From Candidatus Dechloromonas phosphorivorans (lineage in GTDB: Bacteria > Pseudomonadota > Gammaproteobacteria > Burkholderiales > Rhodocyclaceae): a stretch of 64,000 bases of DNA. The position numbers and the translations under genes were made by a program. The stretch spans positions 1-64,000 of the forward strand of contig JADKBR010000019.1 in NCBI GenBank assembly GCA_016714975.1, read 5' to 3'. This document shows, piece after piece, positions 25,400 through 34,123 of the stretch (its first letter is position 1; each line of letters begins with the position of its first letter). The notes beneath the pieces were generated by a model. The model saw only the letters and a program-made list of their open reading frames with translations. It made no database searches and was not told the origin of the DNA.

Positions 25400-27052
25400 A
25401 TGGACACTCGTCGCCTGATCCTAGTTTTGATCTTCACCTTCTCCAGCTTCATGCTGTGGGAAAGCTGGCAGAAGTACAACCAGCCCAAGCCGCCGGCTAA
25501 TGCCGCAACCACCACACCGGCCGGCAGCGGCGCACCGCAGCCTTCCGCCGCACTGCAGGCAAGCCCAGCGGCCGGCGCACCCGCCACCACGGCAGCGCCT
25601 GCAGTTGCCGCCGGCGAAACCTTCACTGTCCAGACCGACTTGGTCAACGCCACTATTTCCGCCGTGGGCGGCGACATCGTTCAGCTTGACCTGCTGAACT
25701 ACAAGGAACACGACAGCCAGGACAAGACCTTCGCGCTGTTCAATGCCAAGCACCAGTACATGATGCAGAGTGGCCTGATCGGCGATGGACTGCCGACGCA
25801 TCGCTCGACTTTCCGGCGCGTCGACGGCCCGACGAAGCTGGCTGAGGGTGCCGATGAATTGAAGGTTCGCCTTGAAGCAACGGCGCCGAACGGCGCCAAG
25901 GTGGCCAAGATACTGACCTTCAAGCGCGGCTCGTATCTCGTTGACGTGGCCTGGGAAATACCCAACCACGGCGACAAGCCGCTGACCACGCATGCCTACT
26001 ACCAATTGCAGCGCGACGATGTGGCGCCAGAAGGCGAAACCAAGATGGTGTCGACCTTCACCGGGCCGGCCGTCTATACCGATGCCGACAAGTACCAGAA
26101 GGTCAGTTTCGAGGACATTGGAAAGGACAAGGCCAAGTTCGCCAAGGCGGCGGACAATGGCTGGCTGGCGATGGTCCAGCACTATTTCGTTTCCGCCTTC
26201 GTGCCGAAGGAGAAGACCCCGCGCGAGTACTACATGCGCAAGGTCGAGGGCAGCAATGTCTATCAATCAGGGGTGATTGTCCCGGTCGGGGAAATCGCGC
26301 CGGGCGCCAAGGGTGAAACCTCGGTCAGTCTCTATGCCGGGCCGCAGGAGCAAGCCGTGTTGAAAGAGGTCGCGCCGGGCCTCGACCTGGTCGTCGACTA
26401 TGGATGGCTGACGGTTGTCGCTGCGCCAATTTTCTGGGCGCTTCAGGCAATCTACAAACTGGTCGGGAACTGGGGCTGGGCGATCGTGGTATTGACCATC
26501 ATCATCAAGGCCATTTTCTTCCCGCTGTCCGCCGCCTCCTACAAGTCGATGGCCAAGATGCGGGTGCTGACGCCGCGCCTGATGCAACTCAAGGAGCGTT
26601 ACGCCGACGACAAGCAGCGCCTGAACCAGGAAATGATGAAAATGTACCAGACGGAGAAGGTCAATCCGCTGGGTGGCTGCCTGCCTATCGTCGTCCAGAT
26701 CCCGGTGTTCATCGCGCTCTACTGGGTACTGCTCGGCGCCGTCGAGATGCGCGGCGCGCCCTGGATACTGTGGATCAAGGATCTCGCGTCGGCCGATCCG
26801 TACTACATCCTGCCGGTGATCATGATCGTCTCGATGATCATCCAGACCAAGCTGAACCCGACGCCGCCCGATCCGATACAGGCCAAGATGATGATGGCGA
26901 TGCCCTTCATTTTCGGCGTGATGTTCCTGTGGTTCCCGGCCGGTCTGGTGCTTTACTGGGTAGTGAACAACATTCTGTCGATCGCCCAGCAATGGCAGAT
27001 CACACGCATGATCGAAGCGGGCGGCAAAGCAGCCAACGATGCCAAGGCATAA
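25400..27052 (+). CDS. yidC: membrane protein insertase YidC
   Basis: YidC inserts and folds inner-membrane proteins alone or with SecYEG. At 550 residues it has the length typical of Gram-negative YidC. The N-terminal helix (residues 5-20, LILVLIFTFSSFMLWESW) is followed by an Ala/Pro/Thr-rich linker and the large periplasmic beta-supersandwich (about 70-330). The conserved C-terminal insertase core follows, with five helices (from WLTVVAAPIFWALQAIYKLVGNWGWAIVVLTIIIKAIFFPLS to FPAGLVLYWVVNNILSIAQQW). The start ATG is 30 bases after yidD. Confidence 0.98.
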   Translation: MDTRRLILVLIFTFSSFMLWESWQKYNQPKPPANAATTTPAGSGAPQPSAALQASPAAGAPATTAAPAVAAGETFTVQTDLVNATISAVGGDIVQLDLLNYKEHDSQDKTFALFNAKHQYMMQSGLIGDGLPTHRSTFRRVDGPTKLAEGADELKVRLEATAPNGAKVAKILTFKRGSYLVDVAWEIPNHGDKPLTTHAYYQLQRDDVAPEGETKMVSTFTGPAVYTDADKYQKVSFEDIGKDKAKFAKAADNGWLAMVQHYFVSAFVPKEKTPREYYMRKVEGSNVYQSGVIVPVGEIAPGAKGETSVSLYAGPQEQAVLKEVAPGLDLVVDYGWLTVVAAPIFWALQAIYKLVGNWGWAIVVLTIIIKAIFFPLSAASYKSMAKMRVLTPRLMQLKERYADDKQRLNQEMMKMYQTEKVNPLGGCLPIVVQIPVFIALYWVLLGAVEMRGAPWILWIKDLASADPYYILPVIMIVSMIIQTKLNPTPPDPIQAKMMMAMPFIFGVMFLWFPAGLVLYWVVNNILSIAQQWQITRMIEAGGKAANDAKA

Positions 27053-27055
27053 GGT

Positions 27056-28402
27056 GTGAACGCCGACACGATAGCTGCCATCGCCACGGCTCCAGGCCGT
27101 GGCGGTGTCGGCATAATCCGCATCTCGGGCAGCAACTTGCTGCCCTTTGCTTTTGCGCTGAGCGGAACGACGCCGCGGCCCCGGCATGCGACGATGGCGA
27201 ATTTTTTGGCGGCTGACGGCAGTGCGATCGACAGCGGCTTGTTGCTCTTCTTTCCCGATCCGTACTCCTTTACCGGCGAGGACGTTCTCGAAGTCCACGG
27301 CCACGGTGGACCGGTGGTGATGCAGATGCTGCTTGCGCGTTGCCTTGACCTCGGCGCGCGTCTCGCCGAGCCCGGTGAGTTCAGTCGGCGAGCGTTTCTG
27401 AAGGGCAAGCTCGATCTTGCCCAGGCCGAGGCCGTAGCCGACCTGATCGATGCCGCAACGTCGAGCGCCGCGCGCTCAGCGATGCGTTCGCTGCAAGGCG
27501 AATTCTCGAAAGCCGTTCATGGTCTGACCGAGGAATTGATCGACCTGCGCATGCTGGTCGAGGCAACGCTGGATTTCCCGGAGGAGGACATCGACTTCTT
27601 GAGGAAAGCCGACGCTTTTGGCCGGCTGTCGAGGCTGCAACTCAGGCTGACTGAGGTTTTCGATCGGGCGCAACAAGGAAAGCTGCTGCAAAGCGGGCTT
27701 CATGTCGTGCTCGCCGGGCAGCCCAATGTCGGCAAGTCCTCGCTGCTCAATCGCCTTGCCGGCGATGAACTGGCCATCGTGACACCGTTCGCCGGGACCA
27801 CGCGCGACGCGTTGCGGTCGACCATCCAGATCGAAGGAATCCCGTTGCACATCATCGACACCGCCGGGCTACGCGAAACCGACGACGAGGTCGAAAGTAT
27901 CGGTATCGAGCGGAGCTGGCGGGAAATCGAGCGCTCGGACGTGGTCTTGGTTGTCGTCGACGCCCGCACAGGCGTCGGCGAGGCCGAGCGCAACATCCTC
28001 GCTCGTCTTCCGGACCGTCTGCGGCGCATCACGGTCTATAACAAGATCGATCTCTGCGGCCGTTTGCCCGAGTGCCACGAAGAGACGGATGCCACGGCCA
28101 TTTCTCTTTCCGCGCGCAGCGGTGACGGTATCGACCTCCTGCGCCGGGAATTGTTGCGCGTGGCCGGCTGGCACCAGGCGGAGGATGTCTTCATCGCGCG
28201 TGAGCGTCACCTGCGGGCGCTTGCTGAGGCGCAGCAACACATTTGCGCAGCACAGGATATCGTCGCTGGGGTGCCGCCGGCGTTGGAACTTTTTGCTGAG
28301 GAACTCCGTCTGGCGCAACAGTCGCTGGCTGCGATCACCGGGGAGTTCACCGCGGACGATCTTCTGGGCGTGATATTCAGCCGCTTCTGTATCGGCAAGT
28401 AG
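27056..28402 (+). CDS. mnmE: tRNA uridine-5-carboxymethylaminomethyl(34) synthesis GTPase
   Basis: MnmE works with MnmG to modify the wobble uridine of several tRNAs. The 448-residue protein has an N-terminal folate-binding domain (DTIAAIATAPGRGGVGIIRISG, FTGEDVLEVHGHGG) and a helical domain. An inserted G domain carries GQPNVGKSSLLN, TTRD, DTAGLRE and NKID. The invariant C-terminal FCIGK ends the protein. It starts with GTG three bases after the yidC stop. Confidence 0.97.
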   Translation: MNADTIAAIATAPGRGGVGIIRISGSNLLPFAFALSGTTPRPRHATMANFLAADGSAIDSGLLLFFPDPYSFTGEDVLEVHGHGGPVVMQMLLARCLDLGARLAEPGEFSRRAFLKGKLDLAQAEAVADLIDAATSSAARSAMRSLQGEFSKAVHGLTEELIDLRMLVEATLDFPEEDIDFLRKADAFGRLSRLQLRLTEVFDRAQQGKLLQSGLHVVLAGQPNVGKSSLLNRLAGDELAIVTPFAGTTRDALRSTIQIEGIPLHIIDTAGLRETDDEVESIGIERSWREIERSDVVLVVVDARTGVGEAERNILARLPDRLRRITVYNKIDLCGRLPECHEETDATAISLSARSGDGIDLLRRELLRVAGWHQAEDVFIARERHLRALAEAQQHICAAQDIVAGVPPALELFAEELRLAQQSLAAITGEFTADDLLGVIFSRFCIGK

Positions 28403-29179
28403 ATGGACGTCCTGCCTCCGGGCTTGCTGGCACTGGTCCTTGCGGCTCTTCTCGCCGGTGGTATCGACGCCGTTGTCGGCGGCGGCGGACTGATCCAGAT
28501 ACCCGCGCTGTTTGCCGTTCATCCCGGAGAACAGGCGGCGACGCTCTTCGGGACCAACAAGTGCGCGAGCGTCGTCGGCACGGCCAATGCAACCTGGCGC
28601 TACGCGCGGCGGGTGAGGATGCCGTGGCGGACGATCCTGCCGGCGGCGTTTGCTGCGCTCGTCTTTTCCTATGTCGGCGCAGCCGCCGTCGCCTGGCTGC
28701 CCAGGGATGTGGTGCGCCCGCTGATTCTCGTGATGCTTGTCGTTGCTGCGGTCTACACGCTGAAACGCAAGGATTTCGGGCAGGTACATCGTCCGGCATA
28801 CGGCGGTCGGCGCGAACTCCTGTTCGCGCTTCTCGTGGGCGGCGTCATCGGCTTCTATGATGGTTTTTTCGGGCCGGGCACGGGCAGTTTTCTGATCTTC
28901 CTGTTCGTCCGCTTCTTCGGCTTCGACTTCCTTCATGCCTCCGCCGGCGCGAAAGTGGTCAATGTCGCGACCAATCTCGCTGCCCTCGCCTATTTCCTGC
29001 CCAATGGCTACGTTCTGCCGCTTGTGGCGGCGGCGATGGCGGCGGCGAACGTCGGCGGGTCGATGGCCGGGACCTGGCTGGCACTCCGGTATGGCAGCGG
29101 ACTGATACGGCGGATCTTCCTGCTGGTGGTCGGCGTCCTCATTGTCCGCTTCGCCTGGGACACCGTCGCAGCGCTCTGA
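28403..29179 (+). CDS. TSUP family (TauE/SafE) membrane transporter
   Basis: The 258-residue protein has eight hydrophobic segments arranged as two repeats. It shows the family signatures GGIDAVVGGGGLIQIPALF near the N-terminus and FYDGFFGPGTGSFLIFLFVRFFGFDFLHASAGAKVVNVATNLAAL in the second half. TSUP proteins export or import small organic or sulfur anions such as sulfite, sulfoacetate or taurine. The start ATG follows immediately on the mnmE stop, so translation is probably coupled. The substrate cannot be told from sequence. Confidence 0.85.
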   Translation: MDVLPPGLLALVLAALLAGGIDAVVGGGGLIQIPALFAVHPGEQAATLFGTNKCASVVGTANATWRYARRVRMPWRTILPAAFAALVFSYVGAAAVAWLPRDVVRPLILVMLVVAAVYTLKRKDFGQVHRPAYGGRRELLFALLVGGVIGFYDGFFGPGTGSFLIFLFVRFFGFDFLHASAGAKVVNVATNLAALAYFLPNGYVLPLVAAAMAAANVGGSMAGTWLALRYGSGLIRRIFLLVVGVLIVRFAWDTVAAL

Positions 29180-29203
29180 CCCCAGCTGAAGGTCCGGGGC
29201 AGG

Positions 29204-29229
29204 TGTGGCGGAAGGTTATAATCGCCACA
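29204..29229 (+). promoter_or_regulatory. -10 element inside a perfect inverted repeat
   Basis: A perfect TATAAT (29217-29222) lies between TGTGGCG (29204-29210) and CGCCACA (29223-29229), a 7-base inverted repeat with a 12-base centre. It is 20 bases upstream of the lipoprotein start codon. The layout suits a repressor operator. No good -35 element is visible. Confidence 0.5.
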
Positions 29230-29248
29230 TGGGCAAAGAGGTATCCAC

Positions 29249-29878
29249 ATGTTCCTGAGTCGAATTCTTCCGTACCCGCGGATTGCGCTGACGGCTGTCG
29301 CCATCCTGCTGGCTTCTTGCGCTGGAGCACCGAGTGGTAATGGCTCACCAGATCGGAAGGCCACGTGGGGGCAGTCGACAGGCAGTCTGCGCAGCGGATT
29401 TGCCTGCTGCAATCTCCGTTACAGCGGCGATCAGCTCAGTAGTTCCAATTATGCTCAGTTGCCCTTCATCGCGGTCGGGACGCCGGTTCTGGTCAGAGCG
29501 GTCGACGATGCCCAGGCAATTGTCGAGATCAATGGCCAGCAGATGCTATTGCGGCCTGATCCGGCCCAGACTCGCGAAACTCCGGGCCAGTGGCTTGACA
29601 AGGCCGTGGTCGCGCAGGATCCACGGCGGCGGCTGGAGGCCTTCCCAGCCGGGGTGCGTGCGGCGATCCAGTCGGGTCGTGTGATGAAGGGCATGACCAG
29701 GGAACAGGTCATCATGTCGGTCGGCTATCCGCAGGTCGATGAAAAGAAGGGCCTCGACGCTCCCAGCTGGCGCTACTGGTGGTCGGGCTTTGAGTCCTTT
29801 TACGTCCAGTGGACGCGCGACAAGCTGCGAAAGATCGACGGGGATTCGGCGACTGTGAACAAGCTGACTTATCACTAG
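29249..29878 (+). CDS. lipoprotein of unknown function, BamE/SmpA-like C-terminus
   Basis: This 209-residue protein has a lipobox (LLASC) and a Ser/Gly-rich linker. A small beta domain follows (PFIAVGTPVLVRAVDDAQAIVEINGQQMLLRPD). The C-terminal segment AIQSGRVMKGMTREQVIMSVGYPQVDEKKGLDAPSWRYWWSGFESFYVQW resembles the helix-helix-strand pattern of BamE/SmpA outer-membrane lipoproteins. The start ATG follows AAAGAGG. It is the last plus-strand gene before a long minus-strand block. Confidence 0.75.
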   Translation: MFLSRILPYPRIALTAVAILLASCAGAPSGNGSPDRKATWGQSTGSLRSGFACCNLRYSGDQLSSSNYAQLPFIAVGTPVLVRAVDDAQAIVEINGQQMLLRPDPAQTRETPGQWLDKAVVAQDPRRRLEAFPAGVRAAIQSGRVMKGMTREQVIMSVGYPQVDEKKGLDAPSWRYWWSGFESFYVQWTRDKLRKIDGDSATVNKLTYH

Positions 29879-29927
29879 CCTTCCGTCATCGCTCAAGGAC
29901 GTTTGCTGAAGAGCGCAGGGCGATTCG

Positions 29928-31709
29928 TCAGCCAGCCTTGTCCAGAGTAAGGAGGAAGGTCGTGGCTTCCTGAAAGCCAACTACACGGAGACCCTGTACT
30001 TCCTTGCCGCCCGGGGTGAAAAACACGATCCCCGGCGGCCCGAACAGGCCGAAGCGGGCAAGCAGCGCCTTGTCGTCCGGCGAGTTCGCGGTGACATCGG
30101 CCTTGAGCAAGGTGAATCCGGCCAGCTTTTCGCGCACCACCGGGTCAGCAAAGGTGTAGCGTTCCATCTCCTTGCAGGAAACGCACCAGTCGGCGTAGAA
30201 ATCGAGCATCACCGGGCGGTCGACAGCAGCCAGGCGCGCCTCGAGCTCGGCAACCGAGCGTACCGGCTCGAACGACAGCTTCCTGATTTCGCCGGCGACC
30301 GCCTGAGTACGCAAACCGGCCAGCGGCTGCAGCGGATCCCGGCTGCCGGCCAGAGCGCCGATCAGAAGCGCGGCCCCGGTCAGCAGCATGACGATGCCGA
30401 TACCTTTCCAGAAGCGCTGCCAGCCCTTGGCATGCTGTGGCAGCGGGTCGAGCGCGTGCAGGTAGATGGCCGGGACGATGAGCAGCGCCGCCCAGGCCAG
30501 CATCGGGACGACCGGCGGCACCACCGGCGTCAGCAGCCAGACGGCGGTGGCCAGCAGCAGCACGCCGAAGCCCTTCTTGACGCCCTCCATCCACGGGCCC
30601 GTCTTCGGCAGCAGCGAGCCGCCGGCGGTGCCGACGGCGATCAGCGGCGCGCCCATGCCGAGCGCCATGACAAACAGTGCCGTGCCGCCGAGCACGGCGT
30701 CGCCGGTCTGGCCGATGTAGAGGAGCGCCCCGGCCAGCGGCGCGGCGACGCAGGGGCCGACGATCAGCGCCGACAGCGCGCCCATGGCGAAGACGCCGAT
30801 GCCGCGCCCGCCTCGGAGGTGACCGGATTCTTCCGACAGCTTGCTCTGCAGCGCGGTCGGCAGTTGCAGTTCGTAGAAACCGAACATCGAGAAAGACAGC
30901 ACGACGAAGACCAGCGCGAAGGCGCCGAGCACCCAGGCGTTCTGCAGTGCGGCCGAGAGCAGCGTGCCGGTCAGCCCGGCGGCGATGCCGGCGGCGGCGT
31001 AGGTCACCGCCATGCCGAGCACGTAGGCGAGCGACAGCGCGAAGCCGCGGGCGTGGGAATTGCGGTGCCCCTGTCCGGCGATGATGCCGGAGAGTATGGG
31101 AATCATCGGCAGGACGCAGGGCGTCAGCGCCAGGCCGAGGCCGGCGATGAAGAAAAAGGCGAGATTGGCCCAGAATCCGGCGTTGCGCAGGATGCCGGCG
31201 ATCCTGCCGCTTTCGTCGACGTTGACCCCGGGGCCAGCTGTTGCTTCCATGCCCGCAACAGGGGACGGCGCGGTGGGCGTGGTCGCCGGGTCGGGCAGCG
31301 TGACAGCCACCGTCTGTGTCTGCGGCGGGTAGCAGACGCCGGCATCGGCGCAGCCCTGCGAGGTGACGTTCAACTTGAGCGGCAGTTCGCCCGAGGCATT
31401 GCGCTCGACCGGCAGACGAACTGCGACGCTGTTGTAGAAGACTTCGACCTTGCCGAAATTCTCGTCGTCCTTCTCCTTGCCCTTGGGAAAGACCGGGGTG
31501 CCGAGCGTCACGCTTTCGCCATCGACGGCGAAGCGGAACTTGTCGCGGTAGAGGTAGTAGCCCTTGGCAATGGCGAAGGTGACCTCGATGGTCTGCGCGT
31601 CCAGCGCGCGGGCGCTGGGCTTGAAGGCGACGGCCGGGTCGAGGAATTCGTCGGCATGGGCGAACGAAACGAGGAAGGCGAAGAGCAAAAGCAGGCGGCG
31701 CATGATCAT
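29928..31709 (-). CDS. dsbD: thiol:disulfide interchange protein DsbD
   Basis: DsbD carries electrons from cytoplasmic thioredoxin across the inner membrane to periplasmic DsbC, DsbE and related proteins. The 593-residue protein has a signal peptide and an N-terminal alpha domain (CADAGVCYPPQTQ, with the redox cysteines). Eight membrane helices follow (including GLALTPCVLPMIPILSG and IVGPCVAAPLAGALLYIG). The C-terminal thioredoxin domain carries FYADWCVSCKEME. The ATG at 31709 overlaps the cutA stop (ATGA), supporting this start. The frame stays open far upstream, but that part is antisense or out of frame with other genes. Confidence 0.95.
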   Translation of the reverse strand: MIMRRLLLLFAFLVSFAHADEFLDPAVAFKPSARALDAQTIEVTFAIAKGYYLYRDKFRFAVDGESVTLGTPVFPKGKEKDDENFGKVEVFYNSVAVRLPVERNASGELPLKLNVTSQGCADAGVCYPPQTQTVAVTLPDPATTPTAPSPVAGMEATAGPGVNVDESGRIAGILRNAGFWANLAFFFIAGLGLALTPCVLPMIPILSGIIAGQGHRNSHARGFALSLAYVLGMAVTYAAAGIAAGLTGTLLSAALQNAWVLGAFALVFVVLSFSMFGFYELQLPTALQSKLSEESGHLRGGRGIGVFAMGALSALIVGPCVAAPLAGALLYIGQTGDAVLGGTALFVMALGMGAPLIAVGTAGGSLLPKTGPWMEGVKKGFGVLLLATAVWLLTPVVPPVVPMLAWAALLIVPAIYLHALDPLPQHAKGWQRFWKGIGIVMLLTGAALLIGALAGSRDPLQPLAGLRTQAVAGEIRKLSFEPVRSVAELEARLAAVDRPVMLDFYADWCVSCKEMERYTFADPVVREKLAGFTLLKADVTANSPDDKALLARFGLFGPPGIVFFTPGGKEVQGLRVVGFQEATTFLLTLDKAG

Positions 31710-32023
31710 TGGAGCGTTTCTTCCGCCACCCAGTTCAGGTAGGCGGGCAGGCCGCACCCGATTGGCAGGGCGATGATTTCCGGGATCTCGTAGGGGTGCA
31801 GCGTGCGGATCGTCTCTTGAAGCGCCGGGTAGCTTGCTGCGGTCGACTTGATCAACAGGGGTATTTCCGTTGCCGACTCGACCCTGCCCTGCCAGCGGTA
31901 GATCGACTGCACGCGCGGCAGGATATTGACGCAGGCAGCCAGTCTTGCTTCGACGATGGCCAGCGCGATGGTGTTGGCGGCTTCCTCGTCGGGACAGTTG
32001 GTGAGGACGAGCAGTGTTTCCAT
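31706..32023 (-). CDS. cutA: divalent cation tolerance protein CutA
   Basis: The 105-residue trimeric PII-like protein has the family signatures TNCPDEEAANTIALAIVEARLAACVNILP, SIYRWQG and a C-terminal PEIIALPIGCGLPAYLNWVAEETL. CutA has been linked to copper tolerance in E. coli, but its biochemical role is unclear. It is placed directly before dsbD with a 4-base overlap, an arrangement common in proteobacteria. Confidence 0.95.
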   Translation of the reverse strand: METLLVLTNCPDEEAANTIALAIVEARLAACVNILPRVQSIYRWQGRVESATEIPLLIKSTAASYPALQETIRTLHPYEIPEIIALPIGCGLPAYLNWVAEETLQ

Positions 32024-32032
32024 GAGCGGATT

Positions 32033-32809
32033 CTACTTGAGCAGGCGCCGCCGCGTCAGGTGCAGCGCCACGGTGAAGGCCGCCGCGGTCATTGCGACCA
32101 GCGCCGTGATGTGCGTCAGGGCGTCGGCCGGGATCTGTCCCGCGAGCAGCGGCCGTACCAGTTGGACGCCCTGCGCCAGCGGCAGCCAGCCGCCGGTCGC
32201 GGCGAGCCAGCCGGGCAACTGGTCGGTCGGGAAAAAGACGCCGGAAATCAGCGTCATCGGCGTGATGAACAGGGTGAAGTAGTACATGAAAAAATCGTAG
32301 GACGGCGCCAGCGCGTTCCAGATCAGGCCGAGTGCGGCAAAGGCGAGGCCGGTGAGGACGATGGCCGGCAGCGCCCAGAGAAGCATCGGGCCGTGGGTCA
32401 GGCCGAGGGCGGTGACGACGACAAGAATCGCTGCTCCGGAAAACAGCGACTTGGTTGCCGCCCAGAACAACTCGCCGGCCACGACATCGGCGAGGCCGAG
32501 CGGGGTGTTGAGGATGGCGTCCCAGGTCTTCTGCACATGCATCCGGGAAAAGGCCGAGTAGAGCGACTCGAAGGTTGCTGCGTTCATGGTCGAGGCGCAA
32601 ACGGTGCCGGCCGCGAGAAAGGCCACGTAGGACTGACCGTCGATGTTCGGGAGCATCTGACCCAGTCCGTAGCCGAGTCCGAGCATGTATATCAGCGGAT
32701 CGGCGAGGTTGCCCAGAATCGAGGGCAGGGCGAGCTTCTTCCAGACCAGGAAATTGCGTCGCCATACCGGGAGCCAGCCGAAAATCGGGGGCTGGACGCC
32801 ACTCAGCAT
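32033..32809 (-). CDS. ABC-2 type permease, NodJ-like
   Basis: The 258-residue protein has six hydrophobic helices of the ABC-2 export family. It matches the NodJ pattern: RRNFLVWKKLALPSILGNLADPLIYMLGLGYGLGQ at the start, FLAAGTVCASTMNAATFESLYSAFSRM and ITPMTLISGVFFPTDQLP. Non-symbiotic betaproteobacteria carry NodIJ relatives from which the rhizobial genes are thought to derive. The substrate is unknown. Its ATPase partner is the gene at 34124-35041, separated by an unrelated exported-protein gene. Confidence 0.88.
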   Translation of the reverse strand: MLSGVQPPIFGWLPVWRRNFLVWKKLALPSILGNLADPLIYMLGLGYGLGQMLPNIDGQSYVAFLAAGTVCASTMNAATFESLYSAFSRMHVQKTWDAILNTPLGLADVVAGELFWAATKSLFSGAAILVVVTALGLTHGPMLLWALPAIVLTGLAFAALGLIWNALAPSYDFFMYYFTLFITPMTLISGVFFPTDQLPGWLAATGGWLPLAQGVQLVRPLLAGQIPADALTHITALVAMTAAAFTVALHLTRRRLLK

Positions 32810-32894
32810 CGCGCCCCGATTTCCGCTCCGACCTCCACCTGATGGCTCCCAGCGGATGCGTTGAGCCGTGGCCGATCACCGGAGAATCGCCAGG

Positions 32895-33989
32895 TCATCG
32901 CCCGAACAGGCCTTTCAGGACGTCGCCGACACCTGGCATCGCCGATTCCCTGGCCGACCCGGAGGTGGTGGCGGCGGCTTCCATCCCGAGAAGCGCGCTG
33001 TCGTGGCCCAGGACACGGACTGTGGCGGTCCAGATCAATGGCTTCTTCTCACCCGGTTTCTGCGGCGGGAAGGAATATCCCTGGACTGGCCCGTGCGCGG
33101 TGCCGGTCACCATGGCCATCTCGGCCTTGGCAAAAATCCCTTCGGGAATGGTGCACTCACGCTGGCTCGCCGGCAGCATTGGACGCTTGTTGCGGTCGGC
33201 CATCCAGATGACCATTTCCTTCTCGTCCTTCGCCGCCACGGCCTGCAGGTCGTAGCCGCGGGCCCGCGTCAGGGCATCCCAGGCGAGCGGCACCGGCGCC
33301 TTCAGATCACTCGAGCGCGCCTTGAGGTTCATCGGTTCGAGAAAATCGAGGGCCGGCGTCAGGGCGAACCGGATATCGTCCTTCATGAAATTCGCCTTGA
33401 CCAGATGTTCGCCGACGGCCGAGGCATTGTCCGGGATGCCCCGGTAATCGCGATCACCCTGGGGCCAGCCGATCGTGCGCGGCGGCAGCGATGCGTCGCG
33501 GCCGGCGTCCTTGCCCTGGCTTCGGCTCTGGCGCGCCATGGCCTGGATTTCGGGCGGCACCTTGCCGGCGAGCGAGCGGAAGTCGATGACCTCCGGCTGG
33601 CCCTTCTGCACCGTCGGCGAGCAGCCCCAGTAGATCAGCACGCGGCCGTCCGGCTCGCCGTCGGGGGCACCGCCACCGCCGCTCCGGCGCTCGCCGGTCA
33701 ATGGCAGTTGCGGCCCGATGCGCATGGTGTCCGGAACCGTGTGCGCCGCCTGATAATCGCCCGGCAGATCGGTTGGCGAGGTCAGGCGCAGATCCATGTG
33801 GCGGCTGACACTGTTGCTCTTGCCGCCGGACATCATGCCGAAGACGCTTGCCATGCCCCCTGCCCCCATGCCGGCATGGGTCGTCAGGTTCACTTCGTAA
33901 TTGGTCGGCGCCGCGCTCGCCGGGAGAGCCACCGCGCCGAGCGACAGACATATTGCCCGCAGGGTGTATGAATTGTTCCGGTTCTTCAT
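32895..33989 (-). CDS. exported protein of unknown function
   Basis: The 364-residue protein has a signal peptide (cleavage after LPASA). The mature part begins with a Gly/Met-rich section (AGMGAGGMASVFGMMSGGKSN) and continues with RVLIYWGCSPTVQKGQPEVIDF. Near the C-terminus PVPLAWDALTRARGYDLQAVAAKDEKEMVIWMA looks like a fibronectin-type or beta-sandwich segment. I know similar uncharacterised proteins from Burkholderiales and Rhodocyclales but no function. The start at 33989 begins the signal peptide. It separates the two parts of a NodIJ exporter, which are normally adjacent. Confidence 0.8.
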   Translation of the reverse strand: MKNRNNSYTLRAICLSLGAVALPASAAPTNYEVNLTTHAGMGAGGMASVFGMMSGGKSNSVSRHMDLRLTSPTDLPGDYQAAHTVPDTMRIGPQLPLTGERRSGGGGAPDGEPDGRVLIYWGCSPTVQKGQPEVIDFRSLAGKVPPEIQAMARQSRSQGKDAGRDASLPPRTIGWPQGDRDYRGIPDNASAVGEHLVKANFMKDDIRFALTPALDFLEPMNLKARSSDLKAPVPLAWDALTRARGYDLQAVAAKDEKEMVIWMADRNKRPMLPASQRECTIPEGIFAKAEMAMVTGTAHGPVQGYSFPPQKPGEKKPLIWTATVRVLGHDSALLGMEAAATTSGSARESAMPGVGDVLKGLFGR

Positions 33990-34123
33990 GGTAGGCCTCC
34001 GCAAGTTCAAGGTTAAAGGGTGACGACATTCTAGACCATGGCCATGCCCTGACGTCCAGCGCGGTCGACGGGGAATTCCACGCCATTCCCGGGCAGGCTG
34101 AAATCGCGCTGCGACACTGCGGT

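Noticed and set aside
31710..32879. Possible long N-terminal extension of DsbD into a 983-residue protein
   Set aside because: The extension overlaps cutA and the NodJ-like gene out of frame; the DsbD signal peptide starts at 31709 with an ATGA overlap.
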